From Nitrospinaceae bacterium (lineage in GTDB: Bacteria > Nitrospinota > Nitrospinia > Nitrospinales > VA-1), in NCBI GenBank assembly GCA_029937635.1, contig JAPYPM010000088.1:1-8785 (forward strand): a DNA stretch of 8,785 nt. The letters run 5' to 3'. Below the pieces are notes generated by a model. The model worked only from the letters and a program-made list of their open reading frames with translations, was not told the origin of the DNA and did no database searches. How positions within the stretch are numbered: position 1 is the first letter of the stretch; every line of letters starts with the position of its first letter. Both the position numbers and the translations under genes were made by a program. Positions 1 through 6,193 of the stretch are shown here, piece by piece.

Positions 1-614
1 AGGTCGTCTTCTTTATCATCTTCTGAAGGTTCGGTATCGTTGGCCTCTGCTGCGATATCATCTGTAATTAGGTCGTCAAATAATCCGTCTAAGTCGTCAG
101 CCCCTTCCATATTGTCTTCTACTGGAGTGGTATCAGCAACTGTGTCGTCTTGTTCTGTATCTGCTGCGGTATTATCTGTAATTAGGTCGTCAAATAATCC
201 GTCTAAATCATCAGCCCCTTCTGAAGAGGTCGTAGCATCAGATTCTGCCTTTTGGTTCTCCTTTGTTTCGAAGGAGGTTTTAGATTCGAGCGTTAAATCC
301 TCATTTAATAAATCGTCCATCAGATTATCTAAATTATCGTCTGCAGGGGGCTCTTGCTCTTGTTGGGAAGGGTACTCGTCTTTTGGAGAGGTTTCCTCTT
401 CATTCTCGGTCGAGGTTTCTATTTTTTTTTGAGCAGGCGCGCTTGCAGCAACTGTTTGCTTTTTTGAAACACTGGCTTCTGCTTGCTCTGTGTCCTGTGG
501 TTTGACTAAAAATTTTTGTTCACATTTGGCACACTTAAACTCAACTCCCCCTGGTTTGACTTTGGGTAAGTCGATCTGGTAGCTTGCCTGACAGTGAGTA
601 CAAACAATCTTCAT
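1..614 (-). CDS. MJ0042-type zinc-ribbon protein with acidic repeat tail (partial, C-terminus off window)
   Basis: The gene starts at ATG 614-612 and reads 204 codons without a stop to the left edge, so the C-terminus is missing. Residues 1-35 form a zinc ribbon: C5-x2-C8 and C28-x2-C31, with a basic, hydrophobic core between them. This matches the MJ0042/zinc_ribbon_5 fold found at the N-terminus of many proteobacterial regulatory or motility-associated proteins. From about residue 40 the chain is low-complexity and very acidic (Glu, Asp, Ser, Thr, Gln, Pro), probably disordered. It includes two copies of a 38-residue unit with the core GADDLDGLFDDLITD. A run of nine A bases near residue 63 is a possible slippage site. 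No TM segment is visible in this part; such proteins often carry a TM helix or further domain downstream. No clear SD precedes the ATG, but a good promoter lies about 40 bases upstream. The zinc-ribbon call is firm; the cellular role is unknown. Confidence 0.85.
   Translation of the reverse strand, partial: MKIVCTHCQASYQIDLPKVKPGGVEFKCAKCEQKFLVKPQDTEQAEASVSKKQTVAASAPAQKKIETSTENEEETSPKDEYPSQQEQEPPADDNLDNLMDDLLNEDLTLESKTSFETKENQKAESDATTSSEGADDLDGLFDDLITDNTAADTEQDDTVADTTPVEDNMEGADDLDGLFDDLITDDIAAEANDTEPSEDDKEDD
47..221 (-). repeat. Tandem 114-bp repeat inside the zinc-ribbon gene
   Basis: Bases 47-107 recur at 161-221, a 114-base offset, which is exactly 38 codons. I count four mismatches over 61 bases, so the duplication looks recent or is being homogenised. 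Each copy encodes the acidic, hydrophobic-spaced core GADDLDGLFDDLITD, a pattern like a short linear binding motif in a disordered tail. More Asp/Glu-rich sequence continues to the left edge, so further copies may lie outside the window. Confidence 0.85.
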
Positions 615-651
615 AACGTTTTGTTTATAAATATGTTATATTCTAAATTGC

Positions 652-680
652 ATTATAGTTTTTCAAGAAAAAAAATTCAA
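652..680 (-). promoter_or_regulatory. Sigma-70-type promoter for the zinc-ribbon gene
   Basis: On the minus strand TTGAAT (680-675) and a perfect TATAAT (657-652) are 17 bases apart. Transcription would start near 645, giving a leader of about 30 bases before the ATG at 614. Confidence 0.6.
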
Positions 681-694
681 CTGAATCTATTTAA

Positions 695-727
695 CACTGC
701 GCAAAACCTATTTTTTGGGACGCAGTG
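695..727. repeat. Inverted repeat between divergent promoters (possible operator)
   Basis: CACTGCG (695-701) and CGCAGTG (721-727) are a perfect 7-bp inverted repeat around a 19-base spacer. The repeat is noticeably more GC-rich than its surroundings. It lies between the -35 boxes of the two divergent promoters (675-680 and 743-748). No T-tract follows on either strand, so a terminator is unlikely. A binding site for a dimeric regulator of both genes is a possible reading, but no regulator is identified here. Confidence 0.4.
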
Positions 728-742
728 GAATTTAATCTCTGT

Positions 743-772
743 TTGACATTTTAGAGAGAATTCCTTTATTAT
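743..772 (+). promoter_or_regulatory. Sigma-70-type promoter for the lytic transglycosylase gene
   Basis: A perfect TTGACA (743-748) is followed after 18 bases by TATTAT (767-772). Transcription would begin near 779, leaving a leader of about 130 bases before the ATG at 910. I found no convincing long stem in that leader. Confidence 0.55.
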
Positions 773-909
773 AAATATAATTAACTCGTTTCTTTGGGAC
801 TTTTTCTAAGGTTCCCATTTTCTTCTAGATTTTTCATAGCTCTCTTTATTTGAACGCCTTCTTTAAAAATTTGTACAATTTTTCTAAATAGTTTAAAGGT
901 TTATTAGCG

Positions 910-1611
910 ATGCGCATAATGAGATTTAGTTCACTTTTTACAAGTTTTCTCGCTGTATTTATAGTGTCAAGCTTTGAAAAGCCTAGTCGTAATAGTTACG
1001 GATTAACTCCCTCTGATGCTTCTTGGGTTACTTGGGAGAAGCGGGCGTTTGACCATTCCCTCAAGAAGTTGCAAAAGAGAGAATCTTTTTATAAGAAAAT
1101 TATTGAAACGCAAATTGCTAAACAGATTTCTCGCTATAAAACAGGACTCGAAATAGACCATATAAATAAATTATCCCAGTTGATAGTACATGAGAGTAAA
1201 AAATATAGTTTTGATCCGTTATTAGTGACAGCTGTTATTATCACTGAAAGTTCTTTTAATAACTGGGCTCGATCAAACAGAGGGGCCCTTGGGCTAATGC
1301 AAATCAGACCAGCAACCGGAAAAGAACTAGCGACTGAAGTCTCTGTTCAGTGGCAAGGTATACCTTCACTCTATGATCCCGAAATAAATATTACTTTGGG
1401 TGCATACTACTTGAGTAAGTTATTTCTCCGGTTTGGTGATCTTGGCTTAGCTCTGGAAGCCTATAACCATGGCCCATCCCGATTAAAAGGGTATCTTAAA
1501 AAGGGTCATCGACCCAAACATTACTCTCAAAAAGTTTTTAGAAATTACAGCTCGTTAATGTCAAATTTTTATTGGCAAAATTGGTATGAACGTCATTCCC
1601 CGTCTATCTAA
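910..1611 (+). CDS. Exported SLT-type lytic transglycosylase (233 aa)
   Basis: The product is a peptidoglycan lytic transglycosylase of the Slt70/MltC-like SLT domain family. It cleaves the MurNAc-GlcNAc bond in the periplasm with release of 1,6-anhydroMurNAc. Residues 1-22 look like a signal peptide (Arg-rich start, then a hydrophobic run to about residue 21). Residues 43-76 are a charged helical region. The SLT domain spans about 85-225. It has catalytic Glu113 in the ITESSFN motif, the GALGLMQI-RPATG segment at 125-137 and the AYN-x-G signature at 184-188, so the active site is complete. The start at 910 gives the complete signal peptide; AAAGG lies 10 bases upstream, a little far. ATG 919 is an alternative. 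The short length suggests a minimal enzyme without cell-wall binding domains. The haem lipoprotein gene follows after 62 bases. Confidence 0.93.
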   Translation: MRIMRFSSLFTSFLAVFIVSSFEKPSRNSYGLTPSDASWVTWEKRAFDHSLKKLQKRESFYKKIIETQIAKQISRYKTGLEIDHINKLSQLIVHESKKYSFDPLLVTAVIITESSFNNWARSNRGALGLMQIRPATGKELATEVSVQWQGIPSLYDPEINITLGAYYLSKLFLRFGDLGLALEAYNHGPSRLKGYLKKGHRPKHYSQKVFRNYSSLMSNFYWQNWYERHSPSI

Positions 1612-1673
1612 CTTCAAGCTACTTTTCTCATGGGACACTTTCTTATCGGAATTCTCTGTTTTATACTTGAGCC

Positions 1674-2078
1674 ATGAAAAATAAGATATTACAGGGTTTG
1701 AGTTGTTACCAGTTGATGTATAGAGCGAGTGGAGGCTGTTTTTTAGTATTTTTAGGTTTCTTGCTTATTTTATTAGGAGCAGGTTGCTCCAACTTAGAGC
1801 TACCTAAAGCTTTTGATGGCGAGTTTAGTGCAGTTAAGAATAATAAGTTGATTTACACGTATTGCACCAGTTGCCACAATCATAAAGAATTTAATTCCGA
1901 GCAGCACGTACTCAAAGTCAGGCAAAAATACAAGAGAAAAATATTCAGGCGCACATCAGAGTGTAGGACTTGCCACTACCTTGAAAAGGTATGGGATAAA
2001 GATCATTCTTTTCGAAAAACACGGAGACCTAAGCAAGTAAATCGAGGTGATTTTAGAAAATTTGAAAAAAATTATTAG
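1674..2078 (+). CDS. Small dihaem c-type cytochrome lipoprotein (134 aa)
   Basis: Two c-type haem attachment motifs are present, CTSCH (64-68) and CRTCH (97-101), so the mature protein should bind two haems covalently in the periplasm. Residues 22-37 are strongly hydrophobic and end in LLGAGC, a plausible lipobox with Cys38 as the lipidated residue. The chain after the second haem is short, basic and Lys/Arg-rich, and has no other recognisable domain. The start is uncertain. From ATG 1674 the signal sequence is long (38 residues) and has no SD. From ATG 1716 (Met15) it would be a typical 24-residue lipoprotein signal, also without an SD. TATACT at 1662-1667 sits just upstream of ATG 1674. An electron-transfer role is inferred from the haem sites; the partner is unknown. 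Nearby genes are not respiratory. Confidence 0.82.
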   Translation: MKNKILQGLSCYQLMYRASGGCFLVFLGFLLILLGAGCSNLELPKAFDGEFSAVKNNKLIYTYCTSCHNHKEFNSEQHVLKVRQKYKRKIFRRTSECRTCHYLEKVWDKDHSFRKTRRPKQVNRGDFRKFEKNY

Positions 2079-2162
2079 AATTAATTGGAAAAACTTTACA
2101 AAAGTATTTTCCTTACTAGCTTAAAAGAATATTCAAAAGGACTGGTGTTAGTTTTCCGAAAA

Positions 2163-2281
2163 GCCTTGAGTCTTTAATGAAAAATGTAAGCTAAATTATT
2201 CGGTTAGCGGTAGATTATTTCTATGAGATAAAGACCAGATGTGGTCTTGTGGTAGAAATAGTATCTGGACTGTAAAGAGGC
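2163..2281 (+). ncRNA. Candidate structured RNA (unclassified)
   Basis: The core is a two-tier hairpin at 2216-2260. An outer 8-bp stem (TATTTCTA with TAGAAATA) encloses an internal loop. Inside it is a 7-bp stem, AAGACCA with TGGTCTT, around the tetraloop GATG. Upstream, GCTAA (2190-2194) pairs with TTAGC (2204-2208). The ends could close through GCCT/AGGC and AGTC/GACT (2163-2172 with 2268-2281). A terminator-like palindrome follows at 2317-2340 on the plus strand. It does not match tRNA, tmRNA, SRP RNA, RNase P or 6S RNA as I know them. It could instead be the 3' UTR of the haem gene, and the strand is not certain. Confidence 0.3.
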
Positions 2282-2316
2282 CTTATTTGACTTATATTTT
2301 TTTTTATCAATATATT

Positions 2317-2340
2317 AACGCCTCAAAATTTTGAGGCGTT
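2317..2340. terminator. Perfect 24-bp palindrome, probable bidirectional terminator
   Basis: The half AACGCCTCAAAA (2317-2328) is followed directly by its exact reverse complement (2329-2340), giving a stem of about 10 bp around a central AATT. It lies 11 bases past the HU stop codon and between convergent genes. The plus side continues into TATT. The T-tracts are short on both sides, so termination strength is uncertain, but position and GC-rich stem fit a shared terminator. Confidence 0.7.
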
Positions 2341-2351
2341 TATTGAGTAAC

Positions 2352-2630
2352 TTAAAGAGAAGTCTTTAATGTAGGAGCAGGCTTAAATCCTACTGTCTTA
2401 CTAGCCTTAATTTTTATCTCTTCTCCAGTTTGAGGGTTTCTTCCCTTCCTAGCTTTCCTGTTTCTAACTGTAAATGTACCAAATGCTGGATAAGAAAACC
2501 GTTTCTCTTTTTTGATTGACTTTGAAATTGCCTCAAAGGTTGAATCGATAATATTTGATACTAATCTTTTCGAAAGGTCATCACCCTTACAACTTTTAAC
2601 TACAGCTGTTACTAAATCGTCTTTTGTCAT
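2352..2630 (-). CDS. hup: HU-family DNA-binding protein (92 aa)
   Basis: The product is a histone-like nucleoid protein that binds and bends DNA as a dimer. The length of 92 residues is typical. Residues 1-40 form the helical dimerisation region. FGTF at 50-53 is the usual turn into the beta arm. GRNPQTG at 63-69 carries the arm-tip proline (Pro66) that intercalates into DNA, and the C-terminal VGFKPAPTLK segment is conserved. ATG 2630 is supported by GGGGAG with 7 bases of spacing, the best SD in the left half. A strong promoter lies about 95 bases upstream. The gene is monocistronic and ends at the palindrome 2317-2340. HU and the related IHF subunits share this fold; the overall match favours HU, although the N-terminus is more divergent than usual. 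Confidence 0.95.
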   Translation of the reverse strand: MTKDDLVTAVVKSCKGDDLSKRLVSNIIDSTFEAISKSIKKEKRFSYPAFGTFTVRNRKARKGRNPQTGEEIKIKASKTVGFKPAPTLKTSL

Positions 2631-2725
2631 GCTATCTCCCCACGTTAAGTTTTGGCCGTTCTACAACTCTAACAAAAAATAAAAATTTTCTTAAACTTCA
2701 TAAATGAATCTTGGTATGGAAGTAA

Positions 2726-2753
2726 TATATATTAGAGTGAGGTGTGATGTCAA
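2726..2753 (-). promoter_or_regulatory. Sigma-70-type promoter for HU
   Basis: On the minus strand a perfect TTGACA (2753-2748) is followed by TATATA (2731-2726, spacing 16) or, in an overlapping register, TATATT (2729-2724, spacing 18). It gives a leader of roughly 90 bases, compatible with an abundant nucleoid protein. Confidence 0.65.
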
Positions 2754-2925
2754 AATAAAAAGTGCTTTTAAGTGCTAATTCATTGACTGATCCGATTAGT
2801 TATTATTTCTTTTTGCTAGATCTATTTGTTTTAGAAGGTGAGTCAGCTATTTTAGCTAAAAATTGTAAACAGAATATTGATAAAGTATTTTTAGGTGTAA
2901 TTTATTTTTCACGTATACCTCGGTA

Positions 2926-2954
2926 TTGTTTTTTAATTTTCGAAGGTTTACAAT
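2926..2954 (+). promoter_or_regulatory. Sigma-70-type promoter for peptide deformylase
   Basis: TTGTTT (2926-2931) and TACAAT (2949-2954) are 17 bases apart. The predicted start near 2961 leaves a leader of about 30 bases with the SD AAAGGA (2979-2984) in place before ATG 2991. Confidence 0.5.
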
Positions 2955-2990
2955 TATTAAAATAATAAATATTTTTAGAAAGGATGTTTT

Positions 2991-3560
2991 ATGGCACTAC
3001 TTCAAGTGGCTAAACTGGGGAATCCTATTTTACGCCAGAAAGCCGCTTTAGTTGATTTGGATTCTTTAAAATCCCAAGGCAATATAATTCAGTCATTAAT
3101 TGACGATATGATAGAAACGATGCATGAAGAAGATGGTGTTGGTTTGGCTGCACCTCAGGTATTTCAGTCTTTACGCTTGGTTGTTATTGAATGTTCACCC
3201 AACGAACGCTATTCTGAGGCCCCTAATCTTCCTCTAACAATTTTGATTAATCCCTCGATAACATATTATGAGCAGGATATAGTCTCGAGTTGGGAAGGAT
3301 GCTTGAGTTTAAAGGACTTACGGGGTTTGGTTCCTAGATCCCGAAGGATAATTGTGGAATATTTTGACCGTAAGGGAGTTCCCGTTACTGTTAATGCAGA
3401 AGGCTTTCTTGCAGTGGTTCTTCAGCATGAAATAGATCACTTGGATGGAAAAGTTTTTTTGGATCGCATGACTGACCTCAGCCAACTGTCCTATGTAAAT
3501 GAATTTGAAAAGTATATTGCTGACAAAAAATCGCTCGAGTCAGAGTCAGAGTCAGCTTAG
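2991..3560 (+). CDS. def: Peptide deformylase (189 aa)
   Basis: This cytosolic metallo-enzyme removes the N-formyl group from nascent proteins. All three family motifs are present: GVGLAAPQ at 49-56, EGCLS at 102-106 with metal ligand Cys104, and QHEIDH at 145-150 with ligands His146 and His150 and catalytic Glu147. The length and absence of long insertions fit a normal bacterial enzyme. The start is fixed by AAAGGA six bases upstream. The C-terminus ends in an unusual acidic Ser-Glu tail encoded by three GAGTCA hexamers (about 3537-3554), probably a neutral low-complexity extension. The usual partner gene fmt is not adjacent. Instead a small unknown gene follows after 23 bases, probably in the same transcript. 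Confidence 0.97.
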   Translation: MALLQVAKLGNPILRQKAALVDLDSLKSQGNIIQSLIDDMIETMHEEDGVGLAAPQVFQSLRLVVIECSPNERYSEAPNLPLTILINPSITYYEQDIVSSWEGCLSLKDLRGLVPRSRRIIVEYFDRKGVPVTVNAEGFLAVVLQHEIDHLDGKVFLDRMTDLSQLSYVNEFEKYIADKKSLESESESA

Positions 3561-3583
3561 ATTGTCATTTTTTGAGGTTTCCT

Positions 3584-3931
3584 GTGCCTGAATCTCTAAT
3601 ACCATTAGAGGAAGAAATTTTAGAGCTTTACCGTTCGCCAATTATTGGGGCTAGCTATAACAATACATATGGCGAGGAAAATGTTAAAAGCCTAGTTGAG
3701 AAATTTAGAGAACTTGATGAACAAAAAAGTCAAATAATGCAAGGTTTGGTAGTTTTATACTCAAAGTCTCCAGACTTAGCTACAAGTTACGTATCGGTTG
3801 CCGTTCTTCACGCACTAGGAATGTCAAAGAACGTGCAAGAAGCCTATCTCTGGGCAAAAGGATTAGATGAAAGCGAAACTTTCATACACCATTTTGATAT
3901 TGGTAAATCATTAGCAGAATACTTTACTTAA
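3584..3931 (+). CDS. Hypothetical protein downstream of peptide deformylase (115 aa)
   Basis: I do not recognise this family. I chose GTG 3584 because GAGG (3574-3577) lies six bases before it. The upstream in-frame TTG at 3572 would overlap that SD and has none of its own. The product is a soluble, mostly helical, mildly acidic protein with no signal peptide, TM segment or cysteine motif. A hydrophobic segment (about residues 63-80, around ATSYVSVAVLHALG) may form a buried helix. It begins 23 bases after the deformylase stop, with no terminator between, so it is probably co-transcribed and cytosolic. Its role is unknown. It ends 19 bases before the convergent MFS gene. Confidence 0.75.
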   Translation: MPESLIPLEEEILELYRSPIIGASYNNTYGEENVKSLVEKFRELDEQKSQIMQGLVVLYSKSPDLATSYVSVAVLHALGMSKNVQEAYLWAKGLDESETFIHHFDIGKSLAEYFT

Positions 3932-3950
3932 AAACTTTAATATCCATTAA

Positions 3951-3970
3951 TTAGCTTTTTTTCAAGCTAA
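3951..3970. terminator. Hairpin at the convergent gene ends, possible bidirectional terminator
   Basis: TTAGCTT (3951-3957) and AAGCTAA (3964-3970) form a perfect 7-bp stem around a 6-base loop. The stem includes the MFS stop codon and lies just past the plus-strand operon end. There is no classic T-tract after the stem on either strand, so the call rests mainly on position between converging genes. Confidence 0.4.
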
Positions 3971-5228
3971 CTCTCAAAGTTAGAAACAAAATCCATAGCA
4001 TTCCAGGGATCATATATATTCCGCTCATCCATAGAATTACTGATTGAATAGTTATTTGTAGCTTATCAATAGTAACTCCAACTAACCCATTACTGATACC
4101 CATAATTAATGTCAATAGAGCCATTTCAATTCCAAAGATTCTTCCTAGAAAATTTCTATCGGCTTCCAAGTGAATAAGAGCAGTGCTGAATACCCAGACT
4201 ATTGATCCGGACATCCCTGATAATCCTATACATAGTGAAGCCATCCAGATATTTTTCGAGAACGAGAATGCTAAAATTGCAAAACTTCCAAGAAAAAATG
4301 CAGCAAGAATAGCTCCTTTTAGAATTTTTGGAGATTCTCCTAACCATTTTCTTACTAAGACAGGCCCTATTGCAGATCCAATCCCTCTAGAGGAAAACAT
4401 GATACCCACTGACATAGACACTGCAGCAGGGTCTGTCCATAACCGACTAGCAAATAATGGAATTAATGTCATTATACCGCCTTTAATGGCCATCCCAGAT
4501 TTTAATAAAGTGAAAGCTAGAACAGTAGGATGAGAGATAAGATAGCGTAAGCCCTCTAAGAGTCCTTTGATTCCACTTGATTTTTTTTTATTAATACGTT
4601 CTTCATATTTTGTGTTTGGGTAAGAAATTTTAATTATGAACCATGTCGACAGGAGATAAGTTAAAGCATCAAGGATGAGAGCTGTTTTAATTCCAAAAAC
4701 ACTTACTACAAATCCACCTAATGCCGCTCCCAATGTCAGCATAATTGACCAAGTAACTCCAGATAATGTGTTTGCAGTGACCAGATGATTTTTTTCTACA
4801 ATGGATGGGAGAATAGCGCTTCTTGCAGGTTCAAAAAAGCCAGTCAGAGCAACCTCGAATAAAATTAACGAATAAACTATCCATAGATCTTCTCTACCAT
4901 CTACTATAAGAAGACCTAAGACAGTAAAACAACGAAGAATGTCACTTGCGATCAATACGGTTTTTCGATCAATACGGTCGATCACAACTCCTGCAAAAGG
5001 GCTTATGATAACCATGGGCAAAAGTTTTGCCATCATAGCAGCCGCCATTGCCATTCCGGAGCCAGTTAGTTGAAGAATTAGAGCATACAGCGCAATACTG
5101 CTTACCCAGTTACCCAATTCTGAAATAACTTGTCCATACCAGAGGTTTCTAAAGGCAGAGTTTTGTTTTAGCAGAAATAAATAGCCAATTGAGGTTTCAG
5201 TTGGTCTGTCGGATTCTGGAGTATTCAA
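3951..5228 (-). CDS. MFS exporter, EntS/macrolide-efflux-like (425 aa)
   Basis: This inner-membrane transporter of the major facilitator superfamily probably exports a small molecule by proton antiport. About 12 hydrophobic segments are visible. The MFS motif A-type loop GVVIDRIDRK lies at 80-89 after TM2. FFEPARSAILPS at 131-142 is a hallmark of the EntS/MefA-like branch, which exports siderophores and macrolides. A basic cytoplasmic loop (about 203-221) divides the two halves. The start is TTG 5228, because an in-frame TGA lies two codons upstream and no other start comes before the conserved FRNLW near residue 27. There is no good SD, which suggests modest translation. No regulator, biosynthetic or iron-uptake gene is adjacent, so the substrate cannot be inferred. 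Confidence 0.9.
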   Translation of the reverse strand: MNTPESDRPTETSIGYLFLLKQNSAFRNLWYGQVISELGNWVSSIALYALILQLTGSGMAMAAAMMAKLLPMVIISPFAGVVIDRIDRKTVLIASDILRCFTVLGLLIVDGREDLWIVYSLILFEVALTGFFEPARSAILPSIVEKNHLVTANTLSGVTWSIMLTLGAALGGFVVSVFGIKTALILDALTYLLSTWFIIKISYPNTKYEERINKKKSSGIKGLLEGLRYLISHPTVLAFTLLKSGMAIKGGIMTLIPLFASRLWTDPAAVSMSVGIMFSSRGIGSAIGPVLVRKWLGESPKILKGAILAAFFLGSFAILAFSFSKNIWMASLCIGLSGMSGSIVWVFSTALIHLEADRNFLGRIFGIEMALLTLIMGISNGLVGVTIDKLQITIQSVILWMSGIYMIPGMLWILFLTLRVSLKKS

Positions 5229-5273
5229 ACTTCAAAAGTATTTATTATCGGTAGAAAAATTTTCATATACCGT

Positions 5274-5302
5274 CATATATTGCTGAGTAAATTGAGAATC
5301 AA
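5274..5302 (-). promoter_or_regulatory. Possible promoter for the MFS gene
   Basis: On the minus strand TTGATT (5302-5297) and TATATG (5279-5274) are 17 bases apart. This gives a leader of about 40 bases before TTG 5228. The -10 box matches only four of six consensus bases. Confidence 0.35.
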
Positions 5303-5552
5303 ACTATAGATTCATTGATAACGGCCTGATTTTTAGAAAATTAGAAACAATTTTAAAATTAGTAAATTAATAATAGTTAATAAATTATTAATTGTTCTTT
5401 AATGATTTCGATTTTATTAATACAACAAGGCCTAATAAGTTAAACTATTATTGTAATAGATTCATCCGTTTAATATATCTATAAATTTGCCACTTTATTA
5501 AATGATATTTAGTTTATTGATTCATATGTCTAAAGACTTGTAATCCACTTTT

Positions 5553-5581
5553 TTGTTGAACCTTACAACGATATGTATAAT
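5553..5581 (+). promoter_or_regulatory. Sigma-70-type promoter for the membrane operon
   Basis: TTGTTG (5553-5558) is followed after 17 bases by a perfect TATAAT (5576-5581). Transcription would start near 5588, giving a leader of about 64 bases that ends with the strong SD GGAGG (5640-5644). Confidence 0.6.
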
Positions 5582-5651
5582 TTAACTATTAGTGATTTTC
5601 AGTTAGCTTTTGTGAAAAATCTTAGGTTTTTGTTTTCTTGGAGGAAGAATA

Positions 5652-6137
5652 ATGGAGGGTGATCTAGAACAAACAGAACAAATGAGAGACTCCAAAAAGG
5701 AAGTTCTAAATAGACGAATTTCATTTTGGTTATCGTTTATCTTGGCTGTAGTAATAACATTTTGGTATTGCGCCACGAACCCACCGGACACTAGTGAAAT
5801 GCGGAAAATGAGGGTATTCTTTAAGGAAAATATAATGGATATTGCCAAATTTATAAGGCTTCCACGCGATGAGCTAAAGGGGTTCGCGGATTCTAAGAGT
5901 CACCCATTTTACCAAACATACCTAAAGTCATCGGAGCCTGAGAAAGAAAAAATAAATGCTTTGATACATATCTCGCGTGATTACAGTCCGAATCAATATT
6001 GGTTCAACATGTTATTTTTGTGGACGATCGCATTCTCTGCTCTTTGGTTTTTGGGGTTAATATTAGAGGCTTGTATTATTCTTGTGCGACAAGAAGATGC
6101 TGAAAGAAAAAATCGGATAAAAAATAAATCTAGATAA
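5652..6137 (+). CDS. Two-TM membrane protein of unknown function (161 aa)
   Basis: I do not recognise this family. The start is well supported: GGAGG lies 7 bases before the ATG. The N-terminal 22 residues are charged and probably cytoplasmic. TM1 spans about 23-40. A polar segment of about 75 residues (about 42-116) should face the periplasm. TM2 spans about 118-145, and the last 16 residues are strongly charged. A C-terminal region in the cytoplasm fits the positive-inside rule. No catalytic motif is visible. It is the first gene of a run ending with a sterol desaturase-family enzyme and two tiny membrane proteins. The 56-base gap to the next gene has no terminator, so one transcript is likely. 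A helper or structural role in the same membrane process is inference only. Confidence 0.8.
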   Translation: MEGDLEQTEQMRDSKKEVLNRRISFWLSFILAVVITFWYCATNPPDTSEMRKMRVFFKENIMDIAKFIRLPRDELKGFADSKSHPFYQTYLKSSEPEKEKINALIHISRDYSPNQYWFNMLFLWTIAFSALWFLGLILEACIILVRQEDAERKNRIKNKSR

Positions 6138-6193
6138 TTATCTGTAAGAATGAGGCATAATTATTTATTTCAGTAAATTCAGGGGTATTCAAA

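Larger units (their letters stand above)
2079..2351. other. Convergent intergenic region with structured elements
   Basis: This 273-base gap lies between the haem lipoprotein gene and the convergent HU gene. I see no open reading frame of useful size. It holds a candidate structured RNA (2163-2281), a T9-type run near 2299-2307 and a perfect palindrome at 2317-2340. No strong promoter was found on the plus strand within it. Confidence 0.6.
2631..2990. other. Divergent promoter region between HU and peptide deformylase
   Basis: This 360-base gap carries the HU promoter on the minus strand (2726-2753) and the deformylase promoter on the plus strand (2926-2954). A GTG-initiated 67-codon frame at 2762-2965 has no SD and contains the deformylase promoter, so I do not call it a gene. 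Nothing else convincing is visible. Confidence 0.6.
5229..5651. other. AT-rich divergent intergenic region
   Basis: This 423-base gap separates the MFS gene from the membrane operon. It is extremely AT-rich and has no credible gene. It contains a weak minus-strand promoter (5274-5302), a good plus-strand promoter (5553-5581) and AT-only inverted repeats. One is a 10-bp repeat at 5365-5374 with 5384-5393; another is CTATTA/TAATAG at 5445-5459. Such AT-rich stretches favour nucleoid-protein binding. Confidence 0.6.

Noticed and set aside
40..432. Plus-strand 130-codon serine-rich open frame
   Set aside because: It is the antisense of the acidic repeat region of the zinc-ribbon gene; its Ser-rich composition is just the complement of Asp/Glu codons, and it has no SD.
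2762..2965. GTG-initiated 67-codon frame upstream of peptide deformylase
   Set aside because: It has no SD, its composition looks like translated AT-rich spacer, and it covers the deformylase promoter at 2926-2954.
4156..4533. Open frames on both strands inside the MFS gene
   Set aside because: They overlap the well-supported 425-residue transporter in other frames, have no SD and resemble no known protein.
5603..5848. Minus-strand 81-codon frame
   Set aside because: It is antisense to the strong SD and start of the two-TM protein and has no family resemblance.
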